A stretch of DNA of 64,000 nucleotides from Thinopyrum elongatum (GCA_011799875.1 CM022297.1:517874929-517938928), one strand, 5' to 3'. Counted from the stretch's first letter, positions 22,250 to 35,125 are shown. A program made the numbers and translations. Notes: generated by a model not told the origin, from the letters alone.

Positions 22250-25136
22250 TTCATGAATATTCTTACTTGGTCTATACTGTAATGACCATATTCTAAACCG
22301 ACTCTTGACAAAAATCTACTATAGTTGAGATGAAACATTACAAAAACATAATTAAGTTTTTGAGCTGTACATGTATCAAAGGCTACATGTACATTAGCAA
22401 AATAAATAAAAGGGGAATTTGAAATACATACTACTCCTGGAGTGGAAGGACAACTACTTATGTACTCATGAACTGAGTTTTATTAGCATATTGGATGAGA
22501 AATTGTTTGAGCGTTAATTTCAGGAGGCAATCTCAATTAGAGTGTACGTAGAACATTAGTATTCACAAATGCAAGAAAATTTTAGAAGATGCAATCTTGA
22601 ATTAGCTCAACTGGATCTTGATGACATTCATAAAAAATAAGGTGTGCAAAGAAAATGATATCACTCTATTAGCTTAAATGACCACGCCCCGTAGAAGCCC
22701 GATTGAGGATTTAACATCTACAATTTCATCGCCACAAAAAAGATGCAAAACAAGTACAAATTACTTAACTTCGCTCTGAAAGGAAGTTCACATGGGAGCT
22801 GCTCAATCGATTGATTTAAATTTTTGCAATATTTTGCATATTAGTCACGTCGACTTGACGTTGCAGTGCATGGACGCATTTGATGATTTTGCAAGTATGA
22901 AAGCCTTGCTGGTGAATTGTCCATCACACGCTCAGAAAATAAAAAGGCTCACGGTCGAACACCTCACCTTCCTCCTTGCCTTCATAGCTGCACGACATGC
23001 ACCTATCACCTCTGACGACACCCGACATCTCAAACCACCACCAAATCAATCAGAGCAACGGGAAAAGTAAAGGAAGAGTGGCAAATCATACAGCGCAGCG
23101 GAGCAAGACGATGCAGAGGAGTGGAGTAGAGGAAGATGGCACGGAGCAACGCAAACTCACAAACAGAATAAACCCCTTCCCCGGGCAACTAAACTACCAA
23201 CACCGCCCGCCACACCCACGCCAAATGCCACAAAATGCAAGAGGAAGCAGAGGCGCCGACACTGCCCCACGCACATGTTGCCACCAAAAAGGAAGCGAGC
23301 ACCTCCTCCATCACTATCTCTCCCACCACAAAACCAATCACCCCTTCCCCACTCCCCAACTCTCCCCCACGGCGACACGTCAAAGAGAAAACGGTACATG
23401 CAGGCCACACACGGGTAGCAGGTGGGCAAACCCAGCTGGGTAGACAACACACACACAGGCTGACAAAAGGGGCCCACACGCTTACCAAAGCCACGATCGA
23501 CCACATAGCTACCTTTCTAGGGAGTTTAGAAGTTGTTAAAATAGAGCATGGATGGTGTTCCCGTTGCATGAGGATGAAAAATCCATGTATGTTTTTTTGA
23601 TTGGTCTTGGTCCATACAAATATAGTTTAGATTGTACAGTAATATTTAATTAGCTTTTTGCATCATCTCAGTGCAGTTAAGTGTAGTTCCTGTGAAATTA
23701 TAGTTCCGTATAAAAATGCAGTAATATATGTATTTCATCCGTATCATCGCATCTCCAGGACAACTTCCAAGCAAAAATCTCGAACAAAACTGGCTGCACA
23801 TACTTATATTTTGATTGATTCCTGAAAAAGCAAGAGGAAATTACTCAACCTATGTTCACCGTAACTGCAGTATAATGCTTTGGCATATGAATGCTTGCAT
23901 TGCTAAGTCATCTAAAATCTGTGGCAGTGTTTAGGTTTTTGGGGCCAAATGACCAGTATGTGTCAAATTGATCATAAAGCATGCATTGCCAAGTAATAGT
24001 CAGTATATAATTTTTATGCTGCTAGCTTCGGTTCATGTATGCTTGACCATTTCCAAACCTGGCACGTCTATAGGAAACTCAACAAGAGTTGACTATAGGA
24101 AATTAATTGTCAACAGATAATCTGATTCCCACATAGAACCTTACAATAACTTGAAATAATGTTGATTTCCCCAAAAAAAGATGCTTGTGCACATCTTATT
24201 GCAGATCCGAAACCTCTGGGCGTACGATACTGTCATGTATGATCTATATCCGACAATCAACTTCTGCCATAATTCTGTTCTAGTCATGGATGATTGGATG
24301 TGCAGCGTCCTACACTAATCCGACACAGGACGTCGTATGCATAGAAGGGCTCTTGCAGATCAATGTACAAAATCGGCATGCGATTGTACAAAGTACAAAC
24401 TTAATCTACATGACATTATAACTTGAAATATAGGAGATATGGGACTCCTACACGTGATTTTCTCTTCCACTTCCCTGTTGAAATCCCATTCCACCTAAAC
24501 AAACAAAGGAATAAACCTCTCTATGCCTCAAACTCCCATTCCCCTCTATCCAATTCCACCGAACCAAACACGTTGTTGGTGGCTATTACATCGCGGTCAG
24601 GATCTACGGTTCTCACATCTTGGAGTGGGCTTCAATCACAATCCGTTAGACAAACACTAGCTGTTGGAGGGGAGGTCCATTTTACTCCCTCGTGTTGATT
24701 TTTTAAAACACGGTAGAGACGCTCACAATAAGCATGTACAGTTATACACTCACCTTTATGAAAACAAATTGAAAAATAAGCAATCCCTCCCCTGTATACC
24801 TATTCATTTACTAAATTAGTTCCCATCCACCAGCATTTTAATATTTGAGGTCACACATTGTCACATCATTTGACAAAATATACACCTTACGAATACCTAT
24901 GGACTTGAATTGACCAAAAGAGAAGAGCGTGCATAATCAGTTAATCACTCTCACTATCGTTTGACTCATGGCCCTGTAATAAATACAAGGGCACGCCAAG
25001 AAATTGGACACACTTGATGCAACGATGCTATATCAAGAACAAATGAAAATTTAACACTTGATAATTGCTGAATTCATAAAAATAAACAAGGAGTGATAAA
25101 TATCTGAGAACGAACCCCTCATAAATATTATACATA
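22250..25136. other. No recognisable gene
   Basis: Mostly AT-rich. 22990-23560 is C-rich on the plus strand without a conserved frame. 24540-24575 ends 'ccgaaccaaacacg', possibly a worn MITE end. I see no RNA gene. Confidence 0.5.
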
Positions 25137-25393
25137 CTCCCTCCATTTTTATTTACTCTGCATATTAGAGTTGACTAAAGTCAAACTTTGTAAAGTTTGA
25201 CCAAGTTTATAGAAAAGAGTACAAACATTTACTATAACAAATCTATTTGATGTGAAAGTATATTCAATAATGAATCTAATGGTATTGATTTGTTATTGTA
25301 TATGTTAATATTTTTGTTTATAACTTTTGTCAAAGTTTACAAAGCTTGACTTTGACTAAAATGAATATGGGGACTAAATAAAAACAGAGGGAT
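25137..25393. mobile_element. Stowaway-type MITE (Tc1/Mariner)
   Basis: Starts CTCCCTCCATTTTTATTTAC and ends AATAAAAACAGAGGGAT, flanked by TA (25135-25136 and 25394-25395). The inner part has the AAAGTCAAACTTTGTAAAG and CTTTGTCAAAGTTT-like inverted arms typical of these elements. Length 257 bp. The last base of the right end deviates from the consensus. Confidence 0.85.
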
Positions 25394-26210
25394 TACTTAA
25401 GAGTTTTCTAGTATATTGATGGCTATACATTCAATTTACTTACACTTACCTAAAATCAGGTGCTCTAGAACCCTCTATTAGCTTCCGAGCGCTTTCCCGT
25501 GATATTTAAGGACACTATAATAGACAGGAAATAATACATATATTTGTAATTCATCATAGAGATACAAACTAATATGTAATGACTTGAAGTCTTGTTGCTT
25601 TTATTTTTCCTTGATCTAGAAAAGATCAATTTAAGCAGAATGTTTGAAGAAAACACTATCCACAAGAAAGGAAATAATGTCATTTTGCTTGTATGCTTTA
25701 ATTTTAGTGCAGGTGCATTACAAGGATTGATATTAAAATTATATTAAAAATTATATCTTAATATTCAGCTGGATTATGTGGCTAATTTGGGTGATTTAAA
25801 CTAAAATTATAACCACTAAGACCACACGTGAAGAATGTGTTATAAATAAGTAAAAATGTTTAGTATAAATAAGTGATAATCACTTATTTTAACTTATCAG
25901 GGCACGTATGTTACTTATAATTGTTTAGCTCTAATTGAGAGCAGTTTAAAGAGATTACTAGGTTAATACAATTGTTAGCTAAGTAGTAATTAAATACTAG
26001 AGACGCTTTTTCTAATTTAGAATTTGTAACCAATGATCCCTTATATCAATGAATTCATATTTGCATGATTTTCTTTTCTTTTTTATGGGATAATATCACG
26101 TTATAATCTAGTGTTACTTTTTGTATGATGTCCATATATGACTTCCTAAAGGTACAGAAAAAAAGAATGAAAATCTTTCGAGCAGAATGTTTTGGTAAGA
26201 AGAAAAAGAC
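25394..26210. other. No recognisable gene (AT-rich)
   Basis: Nothing beyond AT-rich sequence is seen here. Confidence 0.5.
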
Positions 26211-26214
26211 ATTA

Positions 26215-26930
26215 GAAAGTATCGTAAATTGTTAGGAGGTTTGTCAACATAGGGATCTGGGGTGTTTAGGTGTAACTGATCTATCTGTTATGAATGCATG
26301 TTTGCTTAGTAGATGGCTTTGGAAATTAGAAAACAAAGAAGGACTATGGCAGGATCTAATTAGAAAGAAAAATCTGAGTGATGCCACATTATCTCAATGT
26401 AAACTAAAGCCTATTAATTCTCATTTCTGGTTTGGGCTGATAAAGGTGAAAGATATGTTCCTTTAATTCTGTAGAAGAAAAGTAGGGAATGGTCAAAGGA
26501 CTAGGTTTCGGGAAGATGAATGTCAGGTAAATGTTAGTTTTGTTGTTTAAATATCCTAGATTATGTGATTTGTGTAATAATAGGAGCATTAGAGTGGACA
26601 ATTTTTTTACTGGAGGCTGGGCTAGTTTTAGTTTTAGAAGAAATCTTTGGGGGAATTGGCTATCATGTGGGACGAGTTGAAAAATGATTGTGCTCATGTG
26701 GTAGTTAATTATGAGTGTGATAGATATGTATGGACCTAATCATGGATATTTTAGTTGAATTCGGTGTATAATGCTACTAACGCTATCCAAGTGCAATATC
26801 CTTTAGAAAATTATGGTTTATCGAGCCCCCCCCCCCTCAAAATTAAAGTCTTCTTATGACTGATTAGTAAGAAAATCATACTAACTAAGGATGCACTGTT
26901 ACATAGAGGATGAAACATGTCAAATACACT
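26215..26930 (+). pseudogene. LINE reverse transcriptase C-terminal remnant
   Basis: Translation with frameshifts gives a GGLGILDLSVMNACLL-like stretch, then SRWLWKLENKEGLWQDLI, then SHFWFGLIKVKD and VGNGQRTRFREDEC. This is the order seen at the C-terminal end of plant LINE polyproteins (end of RT into the zf-RVT-like part). Many stops are present, and no 5' part or poly(A) tail is recognised. Confidence 0.7.
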
Positions 26931-27272
26931 AGAACCAAACGATGTTTTGAGATATGTGAGGATTTAGGGGTTTGACCGGGATAATCCTTACCAATTCCCT
27001 AAAATACACTAGTACCAAACAAGGCCTCAATTCAATTCAATATTGACCGAACCAGCGGATAAACGAAGATATAAAAAGCTCGAGAAATCATCGCACGCAT
27101 GATATATGAAGAAAAAAGTAAGGTGATGGCGTCAACTTCTCATCGACGTCAGAGACATACCTCGATCTAGCTTGAGGATGCATGCGTGCATGTGGCCACT
27201 GATTTTTGAGAAAGAAAGAAAACGCAAGTGCTGCCACGAAACTCTGGTGCGTGGTGGTGATCGCATCATGGC

Positions 27273-28672
27273 AGTTGAGAAATAAAAACATGTGATCAAT
27301 TGTATGGGAGGAATGCCTCCTAGGAGGTGTCTGTTGGGGAAGACATGTCTCCTCAACACATCCCTTCAGCATGTATATAAGTGGGTCTCCTACATTGCAA
27401 TAGATCTAAGAGAATCATTTGTGTCTCTACTTTGTCTCTTTACTTTGATATTACAACACGTTATCAGCACATATATCCAAAAGTATTGGAGAAGTTCAAT
27501 ATGGATATATTATATCAAAGACACATATGATCATATTATACCTAATATGAGATACAAATCCTTGAGACATAGGGGAGATGGTGGAGTGATAGTGGGGCAT
27601 GAATTGCCATATCTAAATACCATCAAAGCACTCATATATCTTGCAAAATATGTCAGGCCTGACACTATAGTTTTTGGCAATTTATTGAGAGTGCAATTTG
27701 CCGAAAGGTATAAGGTTTGTGTAAGGAATATCCTCGGATATTTCCAGGGCACAAAGGGTCTTGATCAATTTCATCCGGAAAATCAAGATGGGACCATGGT
27801 TTGATATATTGATAGTGGCTAATTATCTGATTCCACAATGCCATATCAAAGACTAGGTTTGCTGGAAGAGTATTTTGAGGGAAGTCTTCAGAATAGACTC
27901 TAAACGAGTCCTTCCAGTCATCATTCTGTTTTATTTGAAGCGTCACAAAATGTGGATGACTTCATAGAATGATTGGCCACATGTGAAATCATGTGGAGAT
28001 TATCATTATCTACCAAGATAATGTCACTTGTATTGCTTATGGGTTATATTTATCCTTGTGAATTACAGAAATGTAAGAGGATAATATGCAAACAGATTAT
28101 TGTGACATTCACAATGTCTCTATCAATGTTTATATTCCAGAACTAGGTTCGTGGAATTGGTATGAGATATTCTTGAGGGTTGCAAAGTTCAGGGGGAGTA
28201 AAATCCCAAGTTATAACCTGTTGGTGATCCTCAAATCACTCATATTGTACTCTTTTTCCCTTTATGAGTTTTCCATGATGGTTTCTCATATAAGGTTTTT
28301 AACGAGACAATATAAATACAAGTGTGGATATATGCCATATTGGTTTCTCCTTATATTTTTCCCACTGGGTTTTAAAGGAGTTTTCGATGGCATATTGTTA
28401 TAAAGTTTCTCCTCAATTTTTCCCACAAGGTTTTTGGAGGAGTTTTCAATTTGCAATATACATATGACGAATTGATCAAGGAGGAGTGTTGAGAAATAAA
28501 AACATGTGATCAAAAGTATGGGAGGGATGCCTCCTAGGAGGTGTCTGTTGGGAAAGAGATATCTCCCCAACACACCCCTTCAGCATGTATATAAGTGGGT
28601 CTCCCACATTGTAATAGATCTAAAAGAATCATTTGTGTCTCTACTTTGTCTCTTTACTTTGATATTACAACA
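27273..28672 (+). mobile_element. Small copia-type LTR retrotransposon with 186-bp LTRs
   Basis: Two LTRs of 186 bp (27273-27458 and 28487-28672) share nearly their whole length, including GTATATAAGTGGGTCTCC and the end GATATTACAACA. A purine tract (AAGGAGGAG) precedes the 3' LTR. Flanks ATGGC / GTGGC are a likely imperfect 5-bp target duplication. The 1028-bp interior contains a degenerate RT/RNase H border (NILGYFQGTKGLDQF, about 27725-27770) with stops, and no gag, integrase or full RT. It is non-autonomous by internal deletion. Confidence 0.8.
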
Positions 28673-29590
28673 GTGGCAAGGTAGAGCGGCTCGGTCGGTG
28701 GAGCATTAACCCAGCTAGCGAGCGTACGTGAGCCAGCTTGATTAGTGGAGTGATTGGACTAAGCTCCCGTATCCTGTTATTTTTATTTTTATTTACCATG
28801 CGTAGTGTGCTTTGCGAGGTGCGAGCACGTGTTGGACCTTACCAATGGATAACCGTACGGGCATGTCTAAACGCTCTTATACTAGAGTATTTAGTAATTT
28901 TTTCACATTGTTACTCAATCGAATTAGACTTGTGTCACTATTTACATCTTAAATTTTTAGGCGCTCTGACTGGTCGGACTCTCTCATTTTTGCTGACTTG
29001 CCATGTCATATAGATGGTTTTATTTGGCCAACTGACTTTTTGTTTGGTTCTTTCCGGTTTTCACCGTTGTTGTTGACTCATTCATCAAGGTAGCTACCAC
29101 AACGACCTCATTGGACCGGTTGATAGTGAGCGAGGCTGCAAACATCAACGAGGAATTGCTTGCCGTTCCAGCGGAGTGTCGTCAGCGGCTCACCGCAGAG
29201 TCTCTTGGATGGCCGTCGGTCTTGCCACTGACCTCTTCATCTTCTTTCCTCTAAAAACCCCGACGACTCCCCATCAATGCGTCCTCCTCCTGGCCATCGT
29301 GTTTGCCGAGCCAACGGAGATAACAAATGCATTGCCACAAGCGAATTCACGGCTCTAGACCACGAGGGGAAAGGAGAGGGCAGTCCATGTCGTGGTGCGA
29401 CGGTAGCAACGGCCACCCCTTCGCCGGAGTAGGAGAGTGGAGACAACGTAGAGGAGAGGTGCGACTGTGGAGTCAGGATGCTCCCGCAGATGAAGTACAT
29501 GAATGGCGCTGGCTCACCGTGATCGGGAAGCTACCCTTGGTGGAATCGCCGCCTCAACCCCACAATGCGAGCAATTGAGGGTGACTCCAG
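28673..29590. other. No recognisable gene
   Basis: Frames here are short and unconserved. Confidence 0.45.
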
Positions 29591-29599
29591 GAGAACAAT

Positions 29600-30160
29600 T
29601 GATCCAAGTGTCACTGTAAATTTCGGACAATACCCATGTGAGAATAGCAAACGCATCAGAGATCCGGATGGTGCGCACGCCGATAATTTACCTAGGTCCA
29701 GGCCCTTAGATCAAGGTAATACTCCACTTCCTTCTTGAATGTATTGCGAATCTCGCCTCGTATGAGAACTAGGATTTTGTGTTTACAAGAGGGTTGATCA
29801 ATAGATTATCTAGGGGTTGAAGCCTTAGATGTCTTGCTAGAATAAGGTGCCGGCCTTATATAGGTGAACGAGGCAGGGTTACAAGTCCTGAGTCAGTCGA
29901 AGAGTTGTCCTATGCTTGCGTCAGGTAGAAATCAGGGTCGCTTAGTACATGTCGTACACGAACAATTCCTAGCCTAATATGAAAAGGAATCTTCGTCTTG
30001 TACCCCAAGGTGGTGGTGCGCTCCGGATTGTCGGTGGACGTACATTCATTGGTTTGGGCCACCCTATCGTTGTTGGGCTTCTTTTGTCCTCCATAGCTAC
30101 GCCCATGAGCATGTCACCGTCATCGAGAGCGTACGCAATCGAGGGATCTGTGTGTCATCC
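29600..30160 (-). repeat. Probable LTR fragment on the minus strand
   Basis: The minus strand reads, in order, a TATA box (CCTATATAAGG, about 29865), a leader-like stretch, 'gaagtggagtattacc', 'gggcctggacctaggtaaa' and a tail ending 'gtccgaaatttacagtgaca'. This order matches R/U5 regions of many Triticeae LTRs. The start was not located and no partner LTR is seen. Confidence 0.4.
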
Positions 30161-30168
30161 AATATAGC

Positions 30169-30369
30169 ATGGAGGACAAGAAACCGTGGGGGAAGGGGAA
30201 GAGGACGTGGAGGCAGAGGAGGGTGAGAAGGGCGATGAGGTGGTTGGACTTGTTCGACGCGGCTGACATGGTCATCTTCCCCGTCGCCTTCGTGTCCTCC
30301 ACTGTGGTGGGGTGTGCATCCAGGCTGGGTCTCGAGCCCGACGATCTTATGAAGACGCATAGGGGATGA
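30169..30369 (+). CDS. Short open frame, 66 codons, unknown
   Basis: Encodes a very basic N-terminus (KGKRTWRQRRVRRAMRW) followed by a hydrophobic stretch (MVIFPVAFVSSTVVG). It is more GC-rich than the flanks and has no recognised family, no clear promoter and no homologue in the window. It may be a gene scrap or chance. Confidence 0.15.
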   Translation: MEDKKPWGKGKRTWRQRRVRRAMRWLDLFDAADMVIFPVAFVSSTVVGCASRLGLEPDDLMKTHRG

Positions 30370-30767
30370 GGAGAAAAACCAAACCGGACCACACAAAAAA
30401 TACGACAGAGTAGTTAAGCAGTCTATATGGCATGCCAAGTCAGCACTGAAATGTGGGGCCGGCCAATAAGACCATGTAATTTTTTCTTAAAAGGAGTAAA
30501 TAATGGCACACGTTCGCTTAAATAGGGTACAAATGTGAAAAATCTTCTAAATGGGATAATATACCAGTCCCAAACGTCGAACTTATGGTAAAGAAAATAA
30601 AATTAACTCATTTTCTTATAAGCTAATAATGTGGGACTTGAAAGGTTTCTACAATAAATGCAATCATTTTGTTGTTTGTGGCCGATTTAGGCATGCACAT
30701 GGATCTCCTTGATGCGTAGGTAGTCACAACGATAGATCAACGCTTTTTTTTCTGGATCAAGAGCTTA

Positions 30768-31041
30768 GGCCTTCTTGGATTCATAGGATATGAATAGGAA
30801 AATCATAGGAAGTGAGATGACATGCATGTCAATTTCTGTAAGGAAAGAGATGTCATTTGATGCATAGGAAATGGTTTTTTTCATTGAGCCTAGATAATTT
30901 TTTTTTCCTTTGAAATATGAAGGATTGGTTGCTATCCTACATAGAAATAGAAATCCATTTCTACAAATCAAAGGGCTTAAAAGGATTTTTTTTTCCTTTG
31001 AAAATCCTACCCTTTTGAATTCCTACAAACCAAAGGAGACC
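30768..31041. mobile_element. Tourist-type MITE (PIF/Harbinger)
   Basis: Left end GGCCTTCTTGGATTCATAGG and the reverse complement of the right end (GGTCTCCTTTGGTTTGTAGG) are clearly related. TTA flanks both sides (30765-30767 and 31042-31044). Length 274 bp with A/T-rich inner runs, as usual for these elements. Confidence 0.8.
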
Positions 31042-31071
31042 TTATATTACTCAAATAGATCAACACACAAG

Positions 31072-31322
31072 TGGGAACCAACCTGTGGTTGGATAATTAG
31101 GAGGACAGTGGTATCCCCAACCAACAAAGTTCAAGTCCTAGAATTGACATTGGTGCTCGCATTATTCCTGGATTTATTTCACACTTTCAGCGATGTTCGC
31201 TCAGTGGGAGGAGATGTTCCCGTCGACTGGGAGGCGTCTATGATGACTTCGTAAAATCTTAAGATGCTATGTCGGCTTTGTCTCTCGGAAGTGCTTATAG
31301 GACAGAATGTGCGTGCGTGCAT
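31072..31322 (+). mobile_element. Au-type SINE
   Basis: The sequence has the layout of the plant Au SINE. An A-box-like TGGTTGGATAATTAGGAGG and a B-box-like GTTCAAGTCCT come first (tRNA-derived head, RNA polymerase III promoter). A conserved body follows with GGGAGGAGATGTTCCCGTCG and TCTCGGAAGTGCTTATAGG, ending in GTGCGTGCGTGCATTC. No clean target duplication directly abuts it. Confidence 0.85.
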
Positions 31323-31341
31323 TCTTTGAAAATCCTACCCT

Positions 31342-31612
31342 CACTAGTAGAAAAAGGGCCTAATGTTCAGCTCATTAGTCCTGGTTTGTAAATGAACTGG
31401 CACTAATATGACCATTAGTGCCGGTTCCAACGGCTAGGCGGGTGGCGCTCATAAGTCCCGGTTTGTTTCGAACCTTTAGTACCGGTTCGTGCCACGAACC
31501 GGGACTAAAGAGGTGGTGGCAGGCTGGTGTCAGGCTGGGGCCCCGCCAACACCTTTAGTCCCGGTTCGTGGCAAGAACCGGGACTAGAAATGCATCTTTA
31601 GTCCCGGTTCGT
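31342..31612 (+). repeat. C2 5' terminal and subterminal repeats
   Basis: CACTA terminus plus repeated, partly palindromic units such as TTTAGTACCGGTTCGTGCCACGAACCGGGACTAAAG (split here by description: a 17-base arm and its complement). R4 inserted in the last of these units. Confidence 0.85.
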
Positions 31613-33016
31613 TGATACGTCTCCATCGTATCTACTTTTCCAAACTCTTTTGACCTTGTTTTGGACTCTAATTTGCATGATTTGAATGAAACTAACCCGG
31701 ACTAACGTTGTTTTCAGCAGAATTGCCATGGTGTTATTTTTGTGCAGAAATAAAAGTTCTCGGAATGACCTGAAACTTCACGAGATCATTTTTGGAATTA
31801 ATAAAAAACATTGGTGAAAGAATCAACAGAAGAGGGCCCACACCCTGTCCACAAGGGTGGGAGGCGCGCCCACCCCCCCAGGGCGCGCCATCCGTCCTTG
31901 TGGGCCCCCTGGACCTCCACTGACCTCAACTCCAACTCCATATATTCACGTTCGGGGAGAAAAAAATCAGAGAGAAGGATTCATCACGTTTTACGATACG
32001 GAGCCGCCGCCACCTCCTGTTCTTCCTCGGGAGATCAGATCAGGAGTCCGTTCAGGGCTCCGGAGAGGGGAAATCGTCGTCGTGGTCATCATCAACCATC
32101 CTCCATCACCAATTTCATGATGCTCACCACCGTGCATGAGTAATTCCATCGTAGGCTTGCTGGACGGTGATGGGTTGGATGAGATCTATCATGTAATCGA
32201 GTTAGTTTTGTTAGGGTTTGGTCCCTAGTATCCATTATGTTCTAAGATTGATGTTGCTATGACTTTGCTATGCCTAATTCTTGTCACTAGGTCCCGAGTG
32301 CCATGATTTCCGATCTGAACCTATTATGTCTTCATGAATATATTTGTGTTCTTGATCCTATCTTGCAAGTTATAGTTACCTACTACGTGTTATGATCCGG
32401 CAACCCCGGAGTGACAATAGTCGGCACCACTCCCGGAGATGACCGTAGTTTGAGGAGTTCATGTATTCACTAAGTGCTAATGCTTTGGTCCGGTTCTCTA
32501 TTAAAAGGAGGTCTTAATATCCCTTAGTTTCCAATAGGACCCCACTGCCACGGGAGGGTAGGACAAAAGATGTCATGCAAGTTCTTTTCCATAAGCACGT
32601 ATGACTATATTCGGAATACATGCCTACATTATATTGATGAATTGGAGCTAGTTCTGTATCACCCTATGTTATAACTGTTGCATGATGAATGCCATCCGAC
32701 ATAATTATCCATCATTGATCCATTGCCTACGAGCTTTTCACATATTGATCTTTGCTTTGTTACTTTTCCGTTGCCACTGTTACAATTGCTACAAAACTGC
32801 TACTGTTACTTTTGCCACCGTTACCGTTACTTCCATACTACTTTGCTACTAAATACTTTGCTGCAGATATTAAGTCTTTCAGGTGTGGTTGAATTGACAA
32901 CTCAGCTGCTAATACTTGAGAATATTCTTTGGCTCCCCTTGTGTCGAATCAATAAATTTGGGTTGAATACTCTACCCTCGAAAACTGTTGCGATCCCCTA
33001 TACTTGTGGGTTATCA
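31613..33016 (+). repeat. R4 5' LTR
   Basis: 1404 bp, TGATACGTCTCC ... GGGTTATCA. It contains a GC-rich palindromic block (ACAAGG...GCGCGCC...CCTTGT, 31845-31905) and CCATATATTC (about 31938) as TATA candidate. Confidence 0.95.
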
Positions 33017-33027
33017 AGACCTTTTTC

Positions 33028-33045
33028 TGGCGCCGTTGCCGGGGA
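33028..33045 (+). other. R4 primer binding site (tRNA-Asp type)
   Basis: TGGCGCCGTTGCCGGGGA lies 11 bases after the LTR. It complements the 3' end of plant tRNA-Asp (from memory of the tRNA sequence). Confidence 0.75.
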
Positions 33046-33085
33046 GCATAGCTCTATTCTCTGAGTCACTTGGGATTTATATCTG

Positions 33086-35125
33086 TTGATCACTATGAAG
33101 AATTTGAAAGATACTAGAACCAAGATTTTTTCCTCAACTACGAGGGGAGGTAAGGAACTGCCATCTAGCTCTGCACTTGATTCACCTTCTGTTTTGAGTA
33201 AGCTTGTGACACCTACACCTGCTAGTAATTCTGATATGTCGCAAGTAATTGATGATGCCACTTCTGCTATGCATGATGCTAATGATGATACTACTACTTT
33301 GTTTGATAATACTGTGCCACTAGGTGAATTTCTTGATGAACAACTTGCTAGGGTTAGAGAAAATATTATTGAAACTGAAGATTATGATTCTCCCCCTAGA
33401 TACGAATTGCCTGTTGTACCTGAGGGTTATATTATGGATGAAGAAACTACTAGAGATTTTCTTGCTTGCAATGATAGAGAAGATCTTAAGAAACTGTTAG
33501 CTAAGCTGAAAGAAAAATCCTTGAATGCTAGAATGAAATATGAATTCTCTGTCGAACCTGAGTTAATTACTTGCTACTTCACCTATTTTTGTTACTGATA
33601 AGGATTATGAATTCTCTGTCGAACCTGAGTTAATTACATTGGTTGAATCTGATCCTTTCTATGGTTATGAATCTGAAACAGTTGTGGCACATCTTACTAA
33701 ATTGAATGATATAGCCACCCTATTTGCTCATGAGGAATAAATTCGCTATTATTATATTCTTAAGTTGTTTCCTTTCTCATTAAAGGGTCATGCTAAGATA
33801 TGGTTTAATTCTCTTGCTCCTGGTTGTGTGCGTAGTCCCCAGGATATGATATATTATTTCTCTCAGAAATATTTCCCTGCTCATAAGAAACAAGCTGCTC
33901 TAAAATAAATATTTAACTTTATGCAAATTGAAGAACAGAGCTCTCACAAGCTTGGGGGAGGCTTCTCCAGTTACTTAATGCTTTGCCTGATCATCCTCTC
34001 AAGAAAAATGAAATACTTGATATCTTTTATAATGGACTAACCGATGCTTCTAGGGACCACCTAGATAGTTGTGCTGGTTGTATTTTCAGGGAACGAACTG
34101 TTGAGCAAGCTGAATTGCTATTGAATAATATATTGAGTAATGATAATGATTGGACACTTCCTGAACCAACTCCTAAGCCAACTCCGAAGAAAAGGGGTAT
34201 TCTATTTCTCAGTCCTAAAGATATGCAAGAGGCAAAGAAATCTATGAAGGAAAAAGGTATTAAAGCTGAAGATGTTAAGAATCTACCGCCTATTGAAGAA
34301 ATACATGGTCTTGATAACCCGACACAGGTAGTAGAGGTAAACTCTCTCCGTAGATTTGATGAAGGTGATATTCCTCATAGTAAGTCTGCTAGTCAATGCT
34401 TGGATGAGTTTGATAATTTTATTGTTAAAGAAGAAAATTTCAATGCTTATGTTAGTAGACAATTGAAACGTAATGCCTACATGGTTGACCACTTGGGTGA
34501 TTATATGAGTAGAACTGTTAATGATCTTAAGCTTATTAGTAAACATGCTTCCATGGTTACAACTCAAGTAGAACAAGTACTTAAGGCACAAGATGATTTG
34601 CTTAATGAGTTGAATAGTAAGAACAATGATAATGTTGTTAAGGTTATGACTAGAGGTGGTAAAATGACCCAGGAACCTTTGTATCCTGAGGGCCATCCTA
34701 ATAGAGTTGAGCAAGATTCTCAGAGAATTAATACTGATGCATCTAGTCCTAGTAATAAAAAGAAAAAGAAAACTGATAGGACTTTGCATACTTCTAGTGA
34801 ACCTATCATAGACACACCTGAGAATCCAAATGATATTTCTATTTCTGATGCTGAGACACAATCTGGTGATGAACATGAACCTAGTGATAATGTTAATAAT
34901 GATGTTCATGTTGATGCTCAACCTAGTAATGATAATGATGTAGAGATTGAACCTGCTGTTGATCTTGATAACCCACAATCAAAGAATCAACGTTATGATA
35001 AGAGAGACTTTGTTGCTAGGAAGCACGGTAAAGAAAGAGAACCATGGGTTCAGAAACCCATGCTCTTTCCTCCTAAGCCATCCAAAAAAAGGATGATGAG
35101 GATTTTGAGAACTTTGCTGAAATGA
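33086..35125 (+). pseudogene. R4 gag-like polyprotein, broken
   Basis: The gag protein forms the virus-like particle of a retrotransposon. The first frame (33086-33598) is an acidic N-terminal part with a MDEETTRDFLACNDREDLKKL helical segment, split here by description. The retrotrans_gag core is recognisable near 33755-33880 (LKLFPFSLKGHAKIWF, SQKYFPAHKKQAAL) and continues in the long frame 33983-35125 (DHPLKKNEILDIFYNGLTD), ending in a charged, low-complexity C-terminus. A 67-base duplication near 33541-33640, a stop near 33738 and another near 33906 disrupt the frame. No zinc knuckle is seen. Confidence 0.85.

Noticed and set aside
31070..31325. A and B boxes as a genuine tRNA gene
   Set aside because: No cloverleaf can be drawn; the boxes belong to an Au SINE head and the body matches that family.
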